Source: Paenibacillus azoreducens
Lineage (GTDB): Bacteria; Bacillota; Bacilli; Paenibacillales; Paenibacillaceae
Direction: 5' to 3'
Length of the DNA stretch: 64,000 nucleotides
Assembly (NCBI RefSeq): GCF_021654775.1
Contig: NZ_AP025343.1
Location: 3,377,501-3,441,500 of the forward strand
In this document: positions 26,975-35,215 of the stretch, in pieces
Layout of the letters: each line of letters opens with the position of its first letter
How positions within the stretch are numbered: the stretch's first letter is position 1
Made by a program: the position numbers and the translations under genes
The notes under the pieces: generated by a model
Told to the model about the DNA's origin: nothing
Database searches by the model: none
Seen by the model: only the letters and a program-made list of their open reading frames with translations

Positions 26975-27096
26975 ATAGCGCTGTCGAACTCGATCTATGT
27001 CACGCGATCCTGTTTAATGTGCTTGAATGCATCTAAATCATCGTCTAAGGCCTTGTGTGACCTTTTGCGAGGCCTATAAGCCTTAGTAGTACTATG

Positions 27097-27384
27097 TTAA
27101 AGAAAATGATTATGAAGCTCTTGGTTCTTTCGGATTGTATTTTGGTGTATACCTATTCCGTCTGGATTAATTTCTTTAGATTTGTCCGATACAGTTCGGT
27201 ACGAAACCATTTTACCCTCTTTGATAAGCGTATCAATCGCTTTTACACCAAGTTCAAATGAACGGTTCTTTCTCTTGTCGTAAGATGCTTGAAGCCATTC
27301 AAGTTCATTTGTTTGAGGAGATACAAATTTCCGGTGCATATGTCTCATCCTTTTGAGATTTCTGAACCCAAATTCATTCAACAC
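27097..27384 (-). CDS. hypothetical protein, possibly a transposon accessory protein
   Basis: Up to 95 codons. The coherent part runs from MHRKFVSPQTNELEWLQASYDKRKNRSFELGVKAIDTLIKEG through YRTVSDKSKEINPDGIGIHQNTIRKNQELH. The second half has the shape of a helix-turn-helix segment (SYRTVSDKSKEI...HQNTIRKN), similar in style to the small TnpC-type proteins of Tn554-like elements. The start is uncertain: an internal ATG with AAAAGG upstream suits better than the first TTG. The assignment is tentative. Confidence 0.4.
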   Translation of the reverse strand: MLNEFGFRNLKRMRHMHRKFVSPQTNELEWLQASYDKRKNRSFELGVKAIDTLIKEGKMVSYRTVSDKSKEINPDGIGIHQNTIRKNQELHNHFL

Positions 27385-27700
27385 ATAGGGTTAATGATTG
27401 TCATCACAACTACTGTCTGCAAATTGGTAGGTACTCTGGATGATGTTTTCATTGATCACGTAGCTCTTGTAGTTAATGAAAAAAACATTACATTTGATTA
27501 TGTGAAATCGTTTATTTTGAAATAGCAGTAGAGAAATAAGCCACGAACGAGAACCGTACTGCCCCACGCTTCTTTACTTCAAAACCCAAAAGAGTACGGT
27601 CTATTTTTCTAAATAGAGAACGTAGGTAATCTAGATTTTTATTCCATCTAAGTTTCTTGAGACGATGCAGTCTCCTACAGCAATCATGCCCATATCTAAG

Positions 27701-27725
27701 AGCCGAAGACCGTCGATCTTCGGCT
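27701..27725. terminator. hairpin downstream of the AbiGi-like gene
   Basis: AGCCGAAGA (27701-27709) pairs perfectly with TCTTCGGCT (27717-27725). No T-run follows. It lies about 40 bp past the stop of the gene at 27765. Confidence 0.45.
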
Positions 27726-27764
27726 AAAATATGTCGCGAGAAAAAAAGTATAAGAAAAAGCTGT

Positions 27765-28409
27765 TTAGAAAATAACTGGGTGCAGCATAATAATTCCTCT
27801 AATTTTATTCTGAATCTCTTCGCTGGCATGTTTCACGAAATATCGATACGAAAAAGATTCATCTAAGAGTATATATACATCCTCATACTCAAAGGTGAAC
27901 TCGTCTGTCTTTAATCTCCATTCACGTTCATGTGTAAAATCCTTTAAATCGGCTGGGTTACTTAAATCCATATGTACAACCCGCCAATGTTCCGATGAGT
28001 CAAGCTTTTCAAGAAAACTCCTCTTGTCTTCATAAATAACTGGCCTTGCGCCCTTGTCCCATAATGTTTTCTTGGTAAATAACAGGCCAAATGGGACGTA
28101 TCTGGCATTTTCTTTGTATGAAATATATCCTGGCTTTGCGTTTAGATCAACACCTTCATAATATGCGTTTTGTGATACACTGTACAAAGGTAGATCCTGA
28201 AAACAAATAACCTTACTATTCCCAGCGACAAAGGCTTTTTTGTCTGTACCGACTAGCTTCTTTTCATTTAGGATTTTAATAAGCACATCCTTGGGGTCCA
28301 TCATCTTACCATCCTCCCCCTTTTGAGGTTTCGTAAGATGAGTTAAAAAAGCGGATAGATCGCTTCGATTCATGATCCTTTTCGCTCTATCGGTGAAATC
28401 GTATACCAT
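27765..28409 (-). CDS. AbiGi-like/DUF2971-like protein, possible phage-defence component
   Basis: 214 residues, cytosolic. The order of motifs RSDLSAFLTHLTK, ILIKILNEKKLVG, KVICFQDLPL, RYVPFGLLFTKKTLWDKGARPVIYE and FTHEREWRL matches what I know of the AbiGi (PF10899) and DUF2971-type families, which are found in abortive-infection and other defence loci. The pattern of H-T near the N-terminus and H-E-R-E-W-R near the C-terminus recalls ADP-ribosyltransferase-like folds, but that is speculation. It appears full length. No partner toxin or antitoxin is next to it; its neighbours are remnants. Confidence 0.5.
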   Translation of the reverse strand: MVYDFTDRAKRIMNRSDLSAFLTHLTKPQKGEDGKMMDPKDVLIKILNEKKLVGTDKKAFVAGNSKVICFQDLPLYSVSQNAYYEGVDLNAKPGYISYKENARYVPFGLLFTKKTLWDKGARPVIYEDKRSFLEKLDSSEHWRVVHMDLSNPADLKDFTHEREWRLKTDEFTFEYEDVYILLDESFSYRYFVKHASEEIQNKIRGIIMLHPVIF

Positions 28410-28898
28410 ATAAAAACACCCCCATAAAATTTCTCACCATTCAAGTTTATCATCATCTTGATAAAGTGGCACTGCGTAATCGATAATATTCATTAATTTA
28501 CTACTGCAATTATATCTAGACTGATTTGATATTTTGTGCCGTACTTCATATTAAATTCTAAGGCAGTTGGATTAAATCTAGAAATTTATCTTTGTTTTGT
28601 ACGCTCAATGTTCTCGTATGGTTATCTAAGGACAAACATATTGTATACTTAAGTAATCAATCACGGTGATACTTACTTTTTCTGAATTCTTGAATAGATC
28701 GAAGAATCTCGTCGCGCATAAGATCAGGATAAATTTCTCATAAGTATTTAGGTTCGCCATCAGTTAATCTATTTTGATAGGTCTTATTTCAGTTTCGTTA
28801 TTTCTATAACGACTTGTTTATTTCGTTGCTCATTAACTCCGTTTTGAATATCAATATACGTTAGTAAGGTTTATTATGATGATAAGATTAAATAGTTA

Positions 28899-29057
28899 GA
28901 CTTTAGCTTAGAGTCCCAAAAATTCGAAGCGATTTATAAAGAATGCCTAGAACATTTGAAAATTATTAACGCGCTTCAAATAAAAATTTTAGTTGTTAAA
29001 GTAGCGATCTTATCTCTTATAGCTGCAATTGTTGGAATGGCAATTACTGCTTACTAA
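28899..29057 (+). pseudogene. C-terminal tail of an unknown small membrane protein
   Basis: 53 codons without a start codon: a charged helix (LESQKFEAIYKECLEHLKIINA) followed by one hydrophobic helix (ILVVKVAILSLIAAIVGMAI). The look is that of a real small membrane protein whose 5' end is lost. Family unknown. Confidence 0.35.
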
Positions 29058-29246
29058 GTTTAAGGAAAAAGAGAGCTTTAATTCTGGTCTCCTTGTACTG
29101 CTACTTTTTTGAATCAACATTTGTTACGAACCACTGACAAGAAATCGCACCGCGGGTTCTAGAAAAATGTGGATTTCCGTTCCGTTAGCATTCAATTTCA
29201 TCTCAACTAAGCTGATTTATGGTTCTTCTTGATGTGCTCTCCACAA

Positions 29247-29321
29247 TGTAGCCACATTTGTGTCAAAATCCTACAATGTGGTCACTTTTGTGCATTTTTT
29301 AATGACACAATTTTGGGTACA
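29247..29321 (+). mobile_element. 75-bp MITE-like unit with 19-bp imperfect terminal inverted repeats
   Basis: Starts TGTAGCCACATTTGTGTCA and ends with the inverse of TGTACCCAAAATTGTGTCA, 16 of 19 positions alike, with an internal subterminal copy (GTGGTCACTTTTGTG). Ends of the TGTA...TACA form with repeated TGTGTCA units resemble those of IS21-family elements. It contains no transposase. Confidence 0.6.
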
Positions 29322-29368
29322 TTAAAATAAAAAAGCCCCGATAAATCAGGTTTCTCAATTTTATTTAA

Positions 29369-29456
29369 TGTAGCCACTTTTGTGTCATAAGACAATAATC
29401 TATCTAATGACTAATGACACAAATGTGACTATATTAATGACACAAATTTGGGTACA
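29369..29456 (+). mobile_element. 88-bp MITE-like unit related to the one at 29247
   Basis: Starts TGTAGCCACTTTTGTGTCA and ends with the inverse of TGTACCCAAATTTGTGTCA. Its right half is the 49-bp block (29411-29459) that also occurs at 15226-15274 with one mismatch. No coding capacity. Confidence 0.65.
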
Positions 29457-29459
29457 TTA
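29411..29459 (+). repeat. right copy of the 49-bp direct repeat bounding the AT-rich island
   Basis: Identical to 15226-15274 except one base, in the same orientation, 14.2 kb away. Confidence 0.85.
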
Positions 29460-29893
29460 CCTCCTCTTTTATTGTAAAGCATCGAATCCGGCCTCATGTT
29501 ATCCATAATCTATCTAATCTAAATTGATTTTTCGGGTAAACCTTTTGTATTGACCTGCTGATCCGAATATTTACGCAGTTATCGATGATAACGGTACTTC
29601 TCAATTATCGCTCTGACTTCAGAAGTTATTTTCCCCAATAGACTCATCCTCCCTCATTACATTAAATCCATATTCCACAACATATTATTAAGTAAAAATA
29701 TGGACAAGCAAATGTGGATTACGCCCTATTTTAAAGAATGAGTCTGTCATTCAACTTTATTTCTCAGTCTAGAAATTTATTTTCTCCTTACACTTATCGC
29801 ACTCGGTGCTTCTTTCGACCCTGCTCATCCAATGTATTATAAAATGCTAAAAACTACATCTGTTATGAGAATCCTTATCAACTACGGTTAACT

Positions 29894-29935
29894 ATATGTT
29901 CTTGTCTTTTTCGGCAAACGATATATGTTCTTGTC
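29894..29935 (+). repeat. GTTCTTGTCC-family repeat, copy 2 (left-end block)
   Basis: ATATGTTCTTGTC occurs twice (29894-29906 and 29923-29935) with TTTTTCGGCAAACG between. The same order of ATGTTCTTGTC, T-run and GGCAA is found at 26029. Confidence 0.6.
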
Positions 29936-30045
29936 GTCTTACATATGTTTATGGATTGTAATGTTTTTTTTCCTCACATTTTGTATTTCCAGTTTGTCTT
30001 GTTTTGAAAGCTATGAAAAGGAAAAATCCATTGAACCGCCGGCCT

Positions 30046-30083
30046 TGGCCACCTGGCTTCCAGAGCCAGGTGGCCAACTTTTT
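30046..30083 (+). terminator. strong Rho-independent terminator
   Basis: Perfect 13-bp stem TGGCCACCTGGCT (30046-30058) / AGCCAGGTGGCCA (30064-30076), five-base loop, five Ts. No intact gene lies upstream on this strand, so it may mark a lost one. Confidence 0.8.
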
Positions 30084-30265
30084 GAGGTTCATACAAGCAA
30101 AAACGAGCATGGCATGCGTTGAGAGTAAATTCGTTTGTTCTGTTCCGTACGGCGGAGGTGGTCTGCCTCCTCCAAGTAATCAGCCCAGACGTGGTGACTA
30201 ATTTGCTTCGTAAAGTATTTTTTTTCGCTGAAGATCATCCAGATTATAAACTGCATCAAACCCCT

Positions 30266-30868
30266 TTAAATGAATGTTGAGCAAAGGTGTTCCAAAATTT
30301 CATCGGGTGAATAGCCACGAACATCCCTTTGATAAAAATATGAATCAATACTTATGGCGATCAGCAGCATATCTGCTTTAAATATACTATTTGGGCTTGG
30401 ATGATCCGCTGTTGCCATCTCATCGAATAACTCGACTGCGATTTGATGCATTTTGTTATAGAGCGGATTCTGTGATTGATACGGAAGTCGCTTAGCTGAC
30501 GCGGATCCCTTGCCTCCTGTTAACAGTTGTGCTTTCTTCTCAATGAAAGGCATGTAAATTTTGAGAATTCCTTTTAACCGTTGATCCGGCGGCTCTTGCT
30601 GATGCTGCAATAGATACTGCTCAATATCTTCGAAGAACCGAAGGACACTGTCTTTTATTAAATCCAAACACAATTCACCTTTATTGGCATAACGACGATA
30701 TAGGGTGCCCGGACCTATCTGGGCTTCCGCTGCGATCTGGTTCATACTTACCTGGTCCACGCCGTTCTGCTCAAAAAGTTTATGGGCTGCGACCAATATT
30801 CGTTGACGATTCTCGGCGGCATCACGTCGTTCAATTCGCGACTGAATTACCTTGATTTCCTCAGACAT
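30266..30868 (-). CDS. TetR-family transcriptional repressor of the adjacent efflux gene
   Basis: 200 residues. The N-terminal TetR helix-turn-helix covers about residues 18-65 (RQRILVAAHKLFEQNGVDQVSMNQIAAEAQIGPGTLYRRYANKGELC). The C-terminal half is the variable ligand-binding and dimerisation domain. AGGGGTG precedes the start. It is divergent from the MFS gene at 31009 with a 140-bp shared promoter region holding two palindromes, the standard arrangement for TetR control of an exporter. Confidence 0.88.
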   Translation of the reverse strand: MSEEIKVIQSRIERRDAAENRQRILVAAHKLFEQNGVDQVSMNQIAAEAQIGPGTLYRRYANKGELCLDLIKDSVLRFFEDIEQYLLQHQQEPPDQRLKGILKIYMPFIEKKAQLLTGGKGSASAKRLPYQSQNPLYNKMHQIAVELFDEMATADHPSPNSIFKADMLLIAISIDSYFYQRDVRGYSPDEILEHLCSTFI

Positions 30869-30900
30869 GTTAACACCCCTAATACTAAACTTGGTTCATA

Positions 30901-30947
30901 TTGACATGTGGAGACTTCTCCGCTTAATATAAAGAGGAGAGCTCTCC
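30901..30947 (+). promoter_or_regulatory. MFS promoter with two palindromic operators
   Basis: Promoter TTGACA (30901-30906), 18-bp spacer, TAATAT (30925-30930). GGAGACTTCTCC (30910-30921) lies in the spacer and the perfect palindrome GGAGAGCTCTCC (30936-30947) lies just after the -10, 26 bp centre to centre. Both are followed by G-Y-TTAAT. They are the likely TetR-family operator sites. Confidence 0.75.
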
Positions 30948-31008
30948 GTTTAATGTTAATCTAAATTTAGTGCAAATTCAACAGAATTATGGTCGAAGGA
31001 GATTGAGG

Positions 31009-32352
31009 ATGGATTCTATCGCAAAACCTATAAACGAAAAAGCATTACTGGCCCTATTATTAATTGCCTCATCATTGGCCACGATGAATGTCTATATGTT
31101 CAATATTGCTGTTCCATTTATTATTAAAGACTTGCATCTGTCCACTTCCGAAAGCAGTCTGGTAACGACGCTGTATGCAGTTGTACTAGCAGCAGGTTCG
31201 GGTACGTATGGAAAGCTTACCGACCGTTTCTCTGCACGGTCATTAATACTAATAGGGATAGCCCTTTTCACTCTGGGTTCGCTAATGGGGGTTTTTTCGA
31301 GCTCTTTTCCGGCCGTTGTAACCGCAAGAATTATTCAAGCAGCTGGTGCTGCGGCTATTCCCTCCCTAGCGTATGTAGTTCCGCCTAAATATTTCAAACC
31401 CGAGAACAGAGGCAAAGCATTAAGCCTTGTGTCTACTACTTACGCGCTGATGGGTGGAGTAGCCCCGGTCCTCAGTGGATTTATTATTCAACTGTTTGGT
31501 TGGCACGGTCTTTTTGTTGTTTCTCTCTTGATCGTATTTATTATCCCATTTGTTGTGAAACACTTCCCTACTAATGTTGCACAAGGGGAGAAATTCGATG
31601 TCTTAGGAGCTATATTATTCTCCTTGGCAGTAGGCATTCTGGTACTAGGTATCAGCCTAAATCCTTATCTTTTAATAATTGCTGTCCTGATGCTTATTGC
31701 GTTTTCATTCCACATACGCGGGAAGAACGCACCTTTTATCACCATCTCTTTACTCGCTAACAAAAACTACAGAAATTCCTTGCTCTCTGTATTTGCAGGC
31801 ACATCTGCATATCCGGCCGCTTTATTTTTATTGCCCTTGGTTCTAAAACAGGGCGGTAACTTGCAAGCAAGCCTGATCGGCATCGTCATGTTCCCAGGCG
31901 CACTGATTGGTTCGTTGTTCGGCCCTTACATGGGAGCACTTTCTCGCAAGTACAATGGCAGGATCATTATCCTAGCTGGTCATGGTTTTATGATTCTGGG
32001 AGCACTGCTTATGGCGGTTTTGCAAGACATGCCCATCGGCATTGGGATAGTCATGTTCATCTTTGCGCTCGGCTATACCACATTAGTATCATCCGCTGCC
32101 AATGTTGTGCCATCGACCTTGAAAAAGACGGAGATTGGTATCGGGATGGGAATCTTCACGCTTTTAAGTATTTTAGGAGGTGCATTTGGTCCTTCTATTT
32201 TAAGTCGATTTTTATCCTTCAATACTAACTTTACAATCTCCTTTATCATTGTCATCGTTATGTCAGTTATCGGCATTTTTCTAATACTCGCAACGCGAGC
32301 AGATCATTCCCAAGATGATCTGAACAGGCATCCGGCCAATGGCTTAAGGTGA
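31009..32352 (+). CDS. MFS multidrug-type efflux transporter (DHA2-like)
   Basis: Proton-driven membrane exporter of 447 residues with 12 to 14 hydrophobic helices. Motif A after the second helix reads GKLTDRFSARSLILIG, and the GGVAPVLSGFI segment corresponds to the antiporter motif C. The general plan resembles the TetA(L)/YebQ group. The ATG at 31009 has AAGGAG seven bases upstream; an upstream in-frame start at 30970 is not supported. Controlled by the divergent TetR repressor. Substrate not predictable. Confidence 0.85.
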   Translation: MDSIAKPINEKALLALLLIASSLATMNVYMFNIAVPFIIKDLHLSTSESSLVTTLYAVVLAAGSGTYGKLTDRFSARSLILIGIALFTLGSLMGVFSSSFPAVVTARIIQAAGAAAIPSLAYVVPPKYFKPENRGKALSLVSTTYALMGGVAPVLSGFIIQLFGWHGLFVVSLLIVFIIPFVVKHFPTNVAQGEKFDVLGAILFSLAVGILVLGISLNPYLLIIAVLMLIAFSFHIRGKNAPFITISLLANKNYRNSLLSVFAGTSAYPAALFLLPLVLKQGGNLQASLIGIVMFPGALIGSLFGPYMGALSRKYNGRIIILAGHGFMILGALLMAVLQDMPIGIGIVMFIFALGYTTLVSSAANVVPSTLKKTEIGIGMGIFTLLSILGGAFGPSILSRFLSFNTNFTISFIIVIVMSVIGIFLILATRADHSQDDLNRHPANGLR

Positions 32353-32458
32353 ATTTAGGGATATCCCAGTGTACGTAGGAACGCTATCAAAAAGGCCTTC
32401 CCGCAACTCAACTGTGACTCATGGAAACAAAATACAGCAGAAGGAAAAATGCCGGCTG

Positions 32459-32617
32459 AAAGTGGGAAGGTTTGACCCCCTGCTCCGCCGCTCGCCTTTC
32501 CCGCAGCGCAAGACCCTAATGCACCTGATCGTGAAGAGGATCACGCTGGACGACAGGAAGCACATCGGCAGCGTCGAGCTCGCCTTCAACGAGGAGACCG
32601 AAAAGTATTTTTTAAGC
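32459..32617 (+). pseudogene. C-terminal remnant of a large serine recombinase
   Basis: About 53 codons reading PFPQRKTLMHLIVKRITLDDRKHIGSVELAFNEETEKYF, the typical coiled-coil and beta end of Firmicute large serine recombinases (resolvase/recombinase families). It is clearly more GC-rich than the surroundings. The catalytic and DNA-binding parts are missing. Confidence 0.6.
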
Positions 32618-32619
32618 TT

Positions 32620-32656
32620 AGCCCCTTCCGCTGAAACAATAGCGCAAGGGGCTTTT
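32620..32656 (+). terminator. Rho-independent terminator after the recombinase remnant
   Basis: AGCCCCTTCCGCT (32620-32632) pairs with AGCGCAAGGGGCT (32641-32653) at 12 of 13 positions, followed by TTTT. Confidence 0.75.
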
Positions 32657-32772
32657 CCTTTATCCTGATAGGTCTTACCTTTCTTAATAATTCTGAGCAA
32701 AAACTTCGCCCTACTTGTGATAAGGTTCACCGCGCTGTCTGTAACGACAAGTTTTTTCACTGCTTTTCAAAT

Positions 32773-32806
32773 AAAGCCCCCTTTCGCAAGGAGGCTTTCA
32801 ATTTTT
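32773..32806 (+). terminator. second terminator-like hairpin
   Basis: AAAGCCCCCTT (32773-32783) pairs with AAGGAGGCTTT (32788-32798), one mismatch, TCGC loop, followed by CAATTTTT. On the other strand it could serve the dehydrogenase remnant ending at 32833. Confidence 0.65.
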
Positions 32807-32832
32807 CAGGAGAATAAACATGCCAGCCATCA

Positions 32833-33136
32833 TCACCTGGCGGTTAGTTCCTCATGCATACGCCACAATCGTTTTCGCACTTCTTCATCAAAATTAGCCT
32901 TAACAGGCACCACCTTCATTTTGTCGTTAATAAAGGCTCCATTCATGTTCTGAATTTCTTGTGCTGCTGCGGCGTAAACCCCCGGTTTGCAATCGGAGGA
33001 ACGTGCCCTTGCATTCATTACTTAAATACCAAGGAGCATTACTGGTCAGATTGGATTTTACCCATCCCGGATGAAATGCAAATTATGAAACTCCTGTTCC
33101 TTCGATTCCTCGTGCCAATTCGAAAGCAAAATAAGT
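32833..33136 (-). pseudogene. C-terminal part of a decayed short-chain dehydrogenase (retinol-dehydrogenase type)
   Basis: On the minus strand the frame reads YFAFELARGIEGTGVS, then a stop, then FAFHPGWVKSNLTSNAPW. After a further frame change it continues VYAAAAQEIQNMNGAFINDK to FDEEVRKRLWRMHEELTAR and a stop. Together this is the C-terminal half of an SDR enzyme of the kind annotated as retinol or protochlorophyllide reductase-like. The nucleotide-binding half and the catalytic YxxxK are gone. The intact SDR at 33221 lies just upstream on the same strand. Confidence 0.7.
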
Positions 33137-33220
33137 TCTGGCGAATAACCGTTTGGGGTAAAACACACTTACCGCTAAATTGGTTTACAAGCTGTAGATC
33201 CTCAAAAGAACCGGATCCCG

Positions 33221-34021
33221 CTATCCGTGTCTTTTTGGCCTTGACATGCGTTCCATGAACAAGGCTACCCTGCGCCTGCTAAAAAATCGAATCATTTGAC
33301 CCATAAGGTAATTGTTACGGCCATCGATGATATAGCTGCGTCCCTGATCAATCCCGCGAAATCCGGCCTGTACAACCTTCTCCGGGGTCGAGAGCTTTTG
33401 GCCCGCCCCCATTTCCTCACTGCCGACCGCATCGAAAAACCCCGTCTCGGTTGCACCTGGACACAGTGCGAGCACGCGAACGCCTCTCCCGCGCGTTTCC
33501 GCCCATAGCGCCTCGGAGAAGGACAATACAAATGCTTTGGTAGCCCCATAAACGGCTGAATAAGCACAAGGCATGAACGCGGCCATCGATGCCACGTTAA
33601 CGATGACTCCGTCCTTTCGCCTCAGCATATCGGGCAGCAACCGATGCGTAAGATCGACTAACGCAGCCGTGTTCAGCATGATCTCCTCCTGCTCGCGCTC
33701 CGGGTCTATTTCTTCGAAACGGCCATAGGTGCCAACGCCTGCGTTGTTGATGAGAATATCCACGGACAAGCCCAGTTCGGAAATTTGTTTGGCCAATTGG
33801 CGCGAGGCGTTCGCTTTGGACAAATCGCAAGCCAATGCATAAGCCTGTACGCCATACTGGCGGTTGATTTCCTTGGCCATTGAATCCAGTTTGTCCTTGG
33901 AGCGCGCTGCCAGAACAACATGACAGCCTTGTGCCGCCAGTTCGTTGGCATACGCTTTCCCTATTCCGGATGAAGCACCGGTGACTACTGCTAGCTTGTT
34001 ACGATAAGTATACTTGATCAA
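33221..34021 (-). CDS. short-chain dehydrogenase/reductase (SDR), classical type
   Basis: NAD(P)-dependent oxidoreductase of 266 residues. The Rossmann motif TGASSGIG is at about residues 14-21, NNAGVG near 91, the catalytic serine in NVASMAAF, and Y-x-x-x-K as YGATK near residue 158. The length and the DLSKANASRQLAKQI region resemble DltE/YqjQ-like SDRs. The C-terminal FSRRRVALFMERMSRPKRHG is basic. AGGAGG lies just upstream of the start. Divergent from the XRE regulator at 34265, which may control it. Confidence 0.88.
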   Translation of the reverse strand: MIKYTYRNKLAVVTGASSGIGKAYANELAAQGCHVVLAARSKDKLDSMAKEINRQYGVQAYALACDLSKANASRQLAKQISELGLSVDILINNAGVGTYGRFEEIDPEREQEEIMLNTAALVDLTHRLLPDMLRRKDGVIVNVASMAAFMPCAYSAVYGATKAFVLSFSEALWAETRGRGVRVLALCPGATETGFFDAVGSEEMGAGQKLSTPEKVVQAGFRGIDQGRSYIIDGRNNYLMGQMIRFFSRRRVALFMERMSRPKRHG

Positions 34022-34264
34022 GAAAAAAACCTCCTATTTAGAACTTATCTGACATAAATTATCTTCATCGTACTGTCGATAGGCATGGGTTAACCACATC
34101 ATGTTTATACTATTAGCGGGATTAATAGCCTCAGTACTCGTTATGGTTCTCTTTTGTAGAAACGGCATTCAACAGAGACTATAATAATCATGTATAGAGT
34201 GCTTTTGGTCTATTTGGTTAATAGCGATATGTATCTTCCATATGAGTAAATAGAGGTGACCCAC

Positions 34265-35119
34265 TTGAAAATGAATCGTTCCTCATCCGCATTGGGTGAC
34301 TTCCTTAAATCGCGCAGAGAACGGTTGCAGCCTTCGGAGGCCGGGATTCAGCCGCTGCCCGGACGAAGACGCACTCCGGGACTTCGAAGAGAAGAAGTCT
34401 CTTATCTTGCCAATATAAGCGTGACTTACTATGCCTGGCTGGAGCAAGGCAAAGAGGTTAATCCTTCGCCGGAAGTGCTGCTAAGTATCAGCAAAGCGCT
34501 TCAGCTTGACGAAGACGAGCAGAAGCATCTATTCGATCTGGCCAATGTAGATGTGGCGAGCGTCGTCACAGTGCCAAATAACGGTGGGCCGGATACGGGA
34601 GTTCTGCAGAAAATCGTAAATCAACTGCATTATCCTTCTTTTATCACAGACGAAGGTACGGATGTTATCGTCTGGAATCGGGCGGCTGAACTGATCGTAG
34701 CCGATTTCGGCAGTCTGCCGGACAACGAACGGAATATGATGGACATTATGTTTTTAAAGCCTGATTACCGCAACAGACTGGTGAATTGGGAAGGAGCTGC
34801 CCGTTACTCTGTAGCCGTTCTGCGGGCAGGCTTCGATCTTTACAAGAACAACCCGTTATATATGGAACGGTTTGAACGCTTGACGCGGGAAAGCGTGGAG
34901 TTCGTACATTTCTGGGAGCTATATGAAATCAAACAAAAACGCGTAGCCACTGCTTTATTCCTTGTTCCTGACGCACAGGAGATGGAGTTCGAGCTCCATT
35001 CCGCGGCTGTAATCGATAATGACCCGGGACTGCACTGGTGTTTCTTTGTTCCGGTGCCCGGTTCAGGCACCGAGGAAAGATTATTGCGTTTACTTGAGCA
35101 GGACAGGCAGCTACCGTAG
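34265..35119 (+). CDS. XRE-family regulator with MmyB-like ligand-binding domain
   Basis: About 285 residues. The N-terminal helix-turn-helix (about 8-75) has the MmyB-type pattern LGDFLKSRRERLQP, RRTPGLRREEVSYLANISVTYYAWLEQGKEVNPSPEVL. The C-terminal PAS-like MmyB ligand-binding domain (about 105-280) contains VWNRAAELIVADFG and NWEGAARYSVAVLRA. The TTG at 34265 has GAGGTG at proper spacing; ATG 34271 is the alternative. In Actinobacteria and Paenibacillus such regulators commonly sit beside SDR genes they control, and here SDR genes lie on both sides. Confidence 0.85.
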   Translation: MKMNRSSSALGDFLKSRRERLQPSEAGIQPLPGRRRTPGLRREEVSYLANISVTYYAWLEQGKEVNPSPEVLLSISKALQLDEDEQKHLFDLANVDVASVVTVPNNGGPDTGVLQKIVNQLHYPSFITDEGTDVIVWNRAAELIVADFGSLPDNERNMMDIMFLKPDYRNRLVNWEGAARYSVAVLRAGFDLYKNNPLYMERFERLTRESVEFVHFWELYEIKQKRVATALFLVPDAQEMEFELHSAAVIDNDPGLHWCFFVPVPGSGTEERLLRLLEQDRQLP

Positions 35120-35215
35120 ACTGTTACTCCTGTTAATAGAATAGGCGTGCTGTGGCTAGCACCCTCCAGTTGTTTGTATGATTCAGTGGAAGACAACGAT
35201 TGGAGGGTATTTAGT

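Larger units (their letters stand above)
28410..30045. other. 1.6-kb decayed stretch at the right edge of the AT-rich island
   Basis: No intact gene. It contains a membrane-protein tail at 28899-29057, two short transposable-element-like units (29247-29321 and 29369-29456), the right copy of the 49-bp repeat, and a direct repeat at 29894-29935. The rest is AT-rich with many stops in all frames. Confidence 0.5.

Noticed and set aside
27512..27829. 105-codon open frame on the minus strand
   Set aside because: It overlaps the AbiGi-like gene and a hairpin, with basic, cysteine-rich random-looking content and no start signal.
15120..30265. CRISPR array or prophage in the AT-rich island
   Set aside because: No regularly spaced repeats and no phage structural, terminase or lysis genes were found; repeats present are pairs of element ends.
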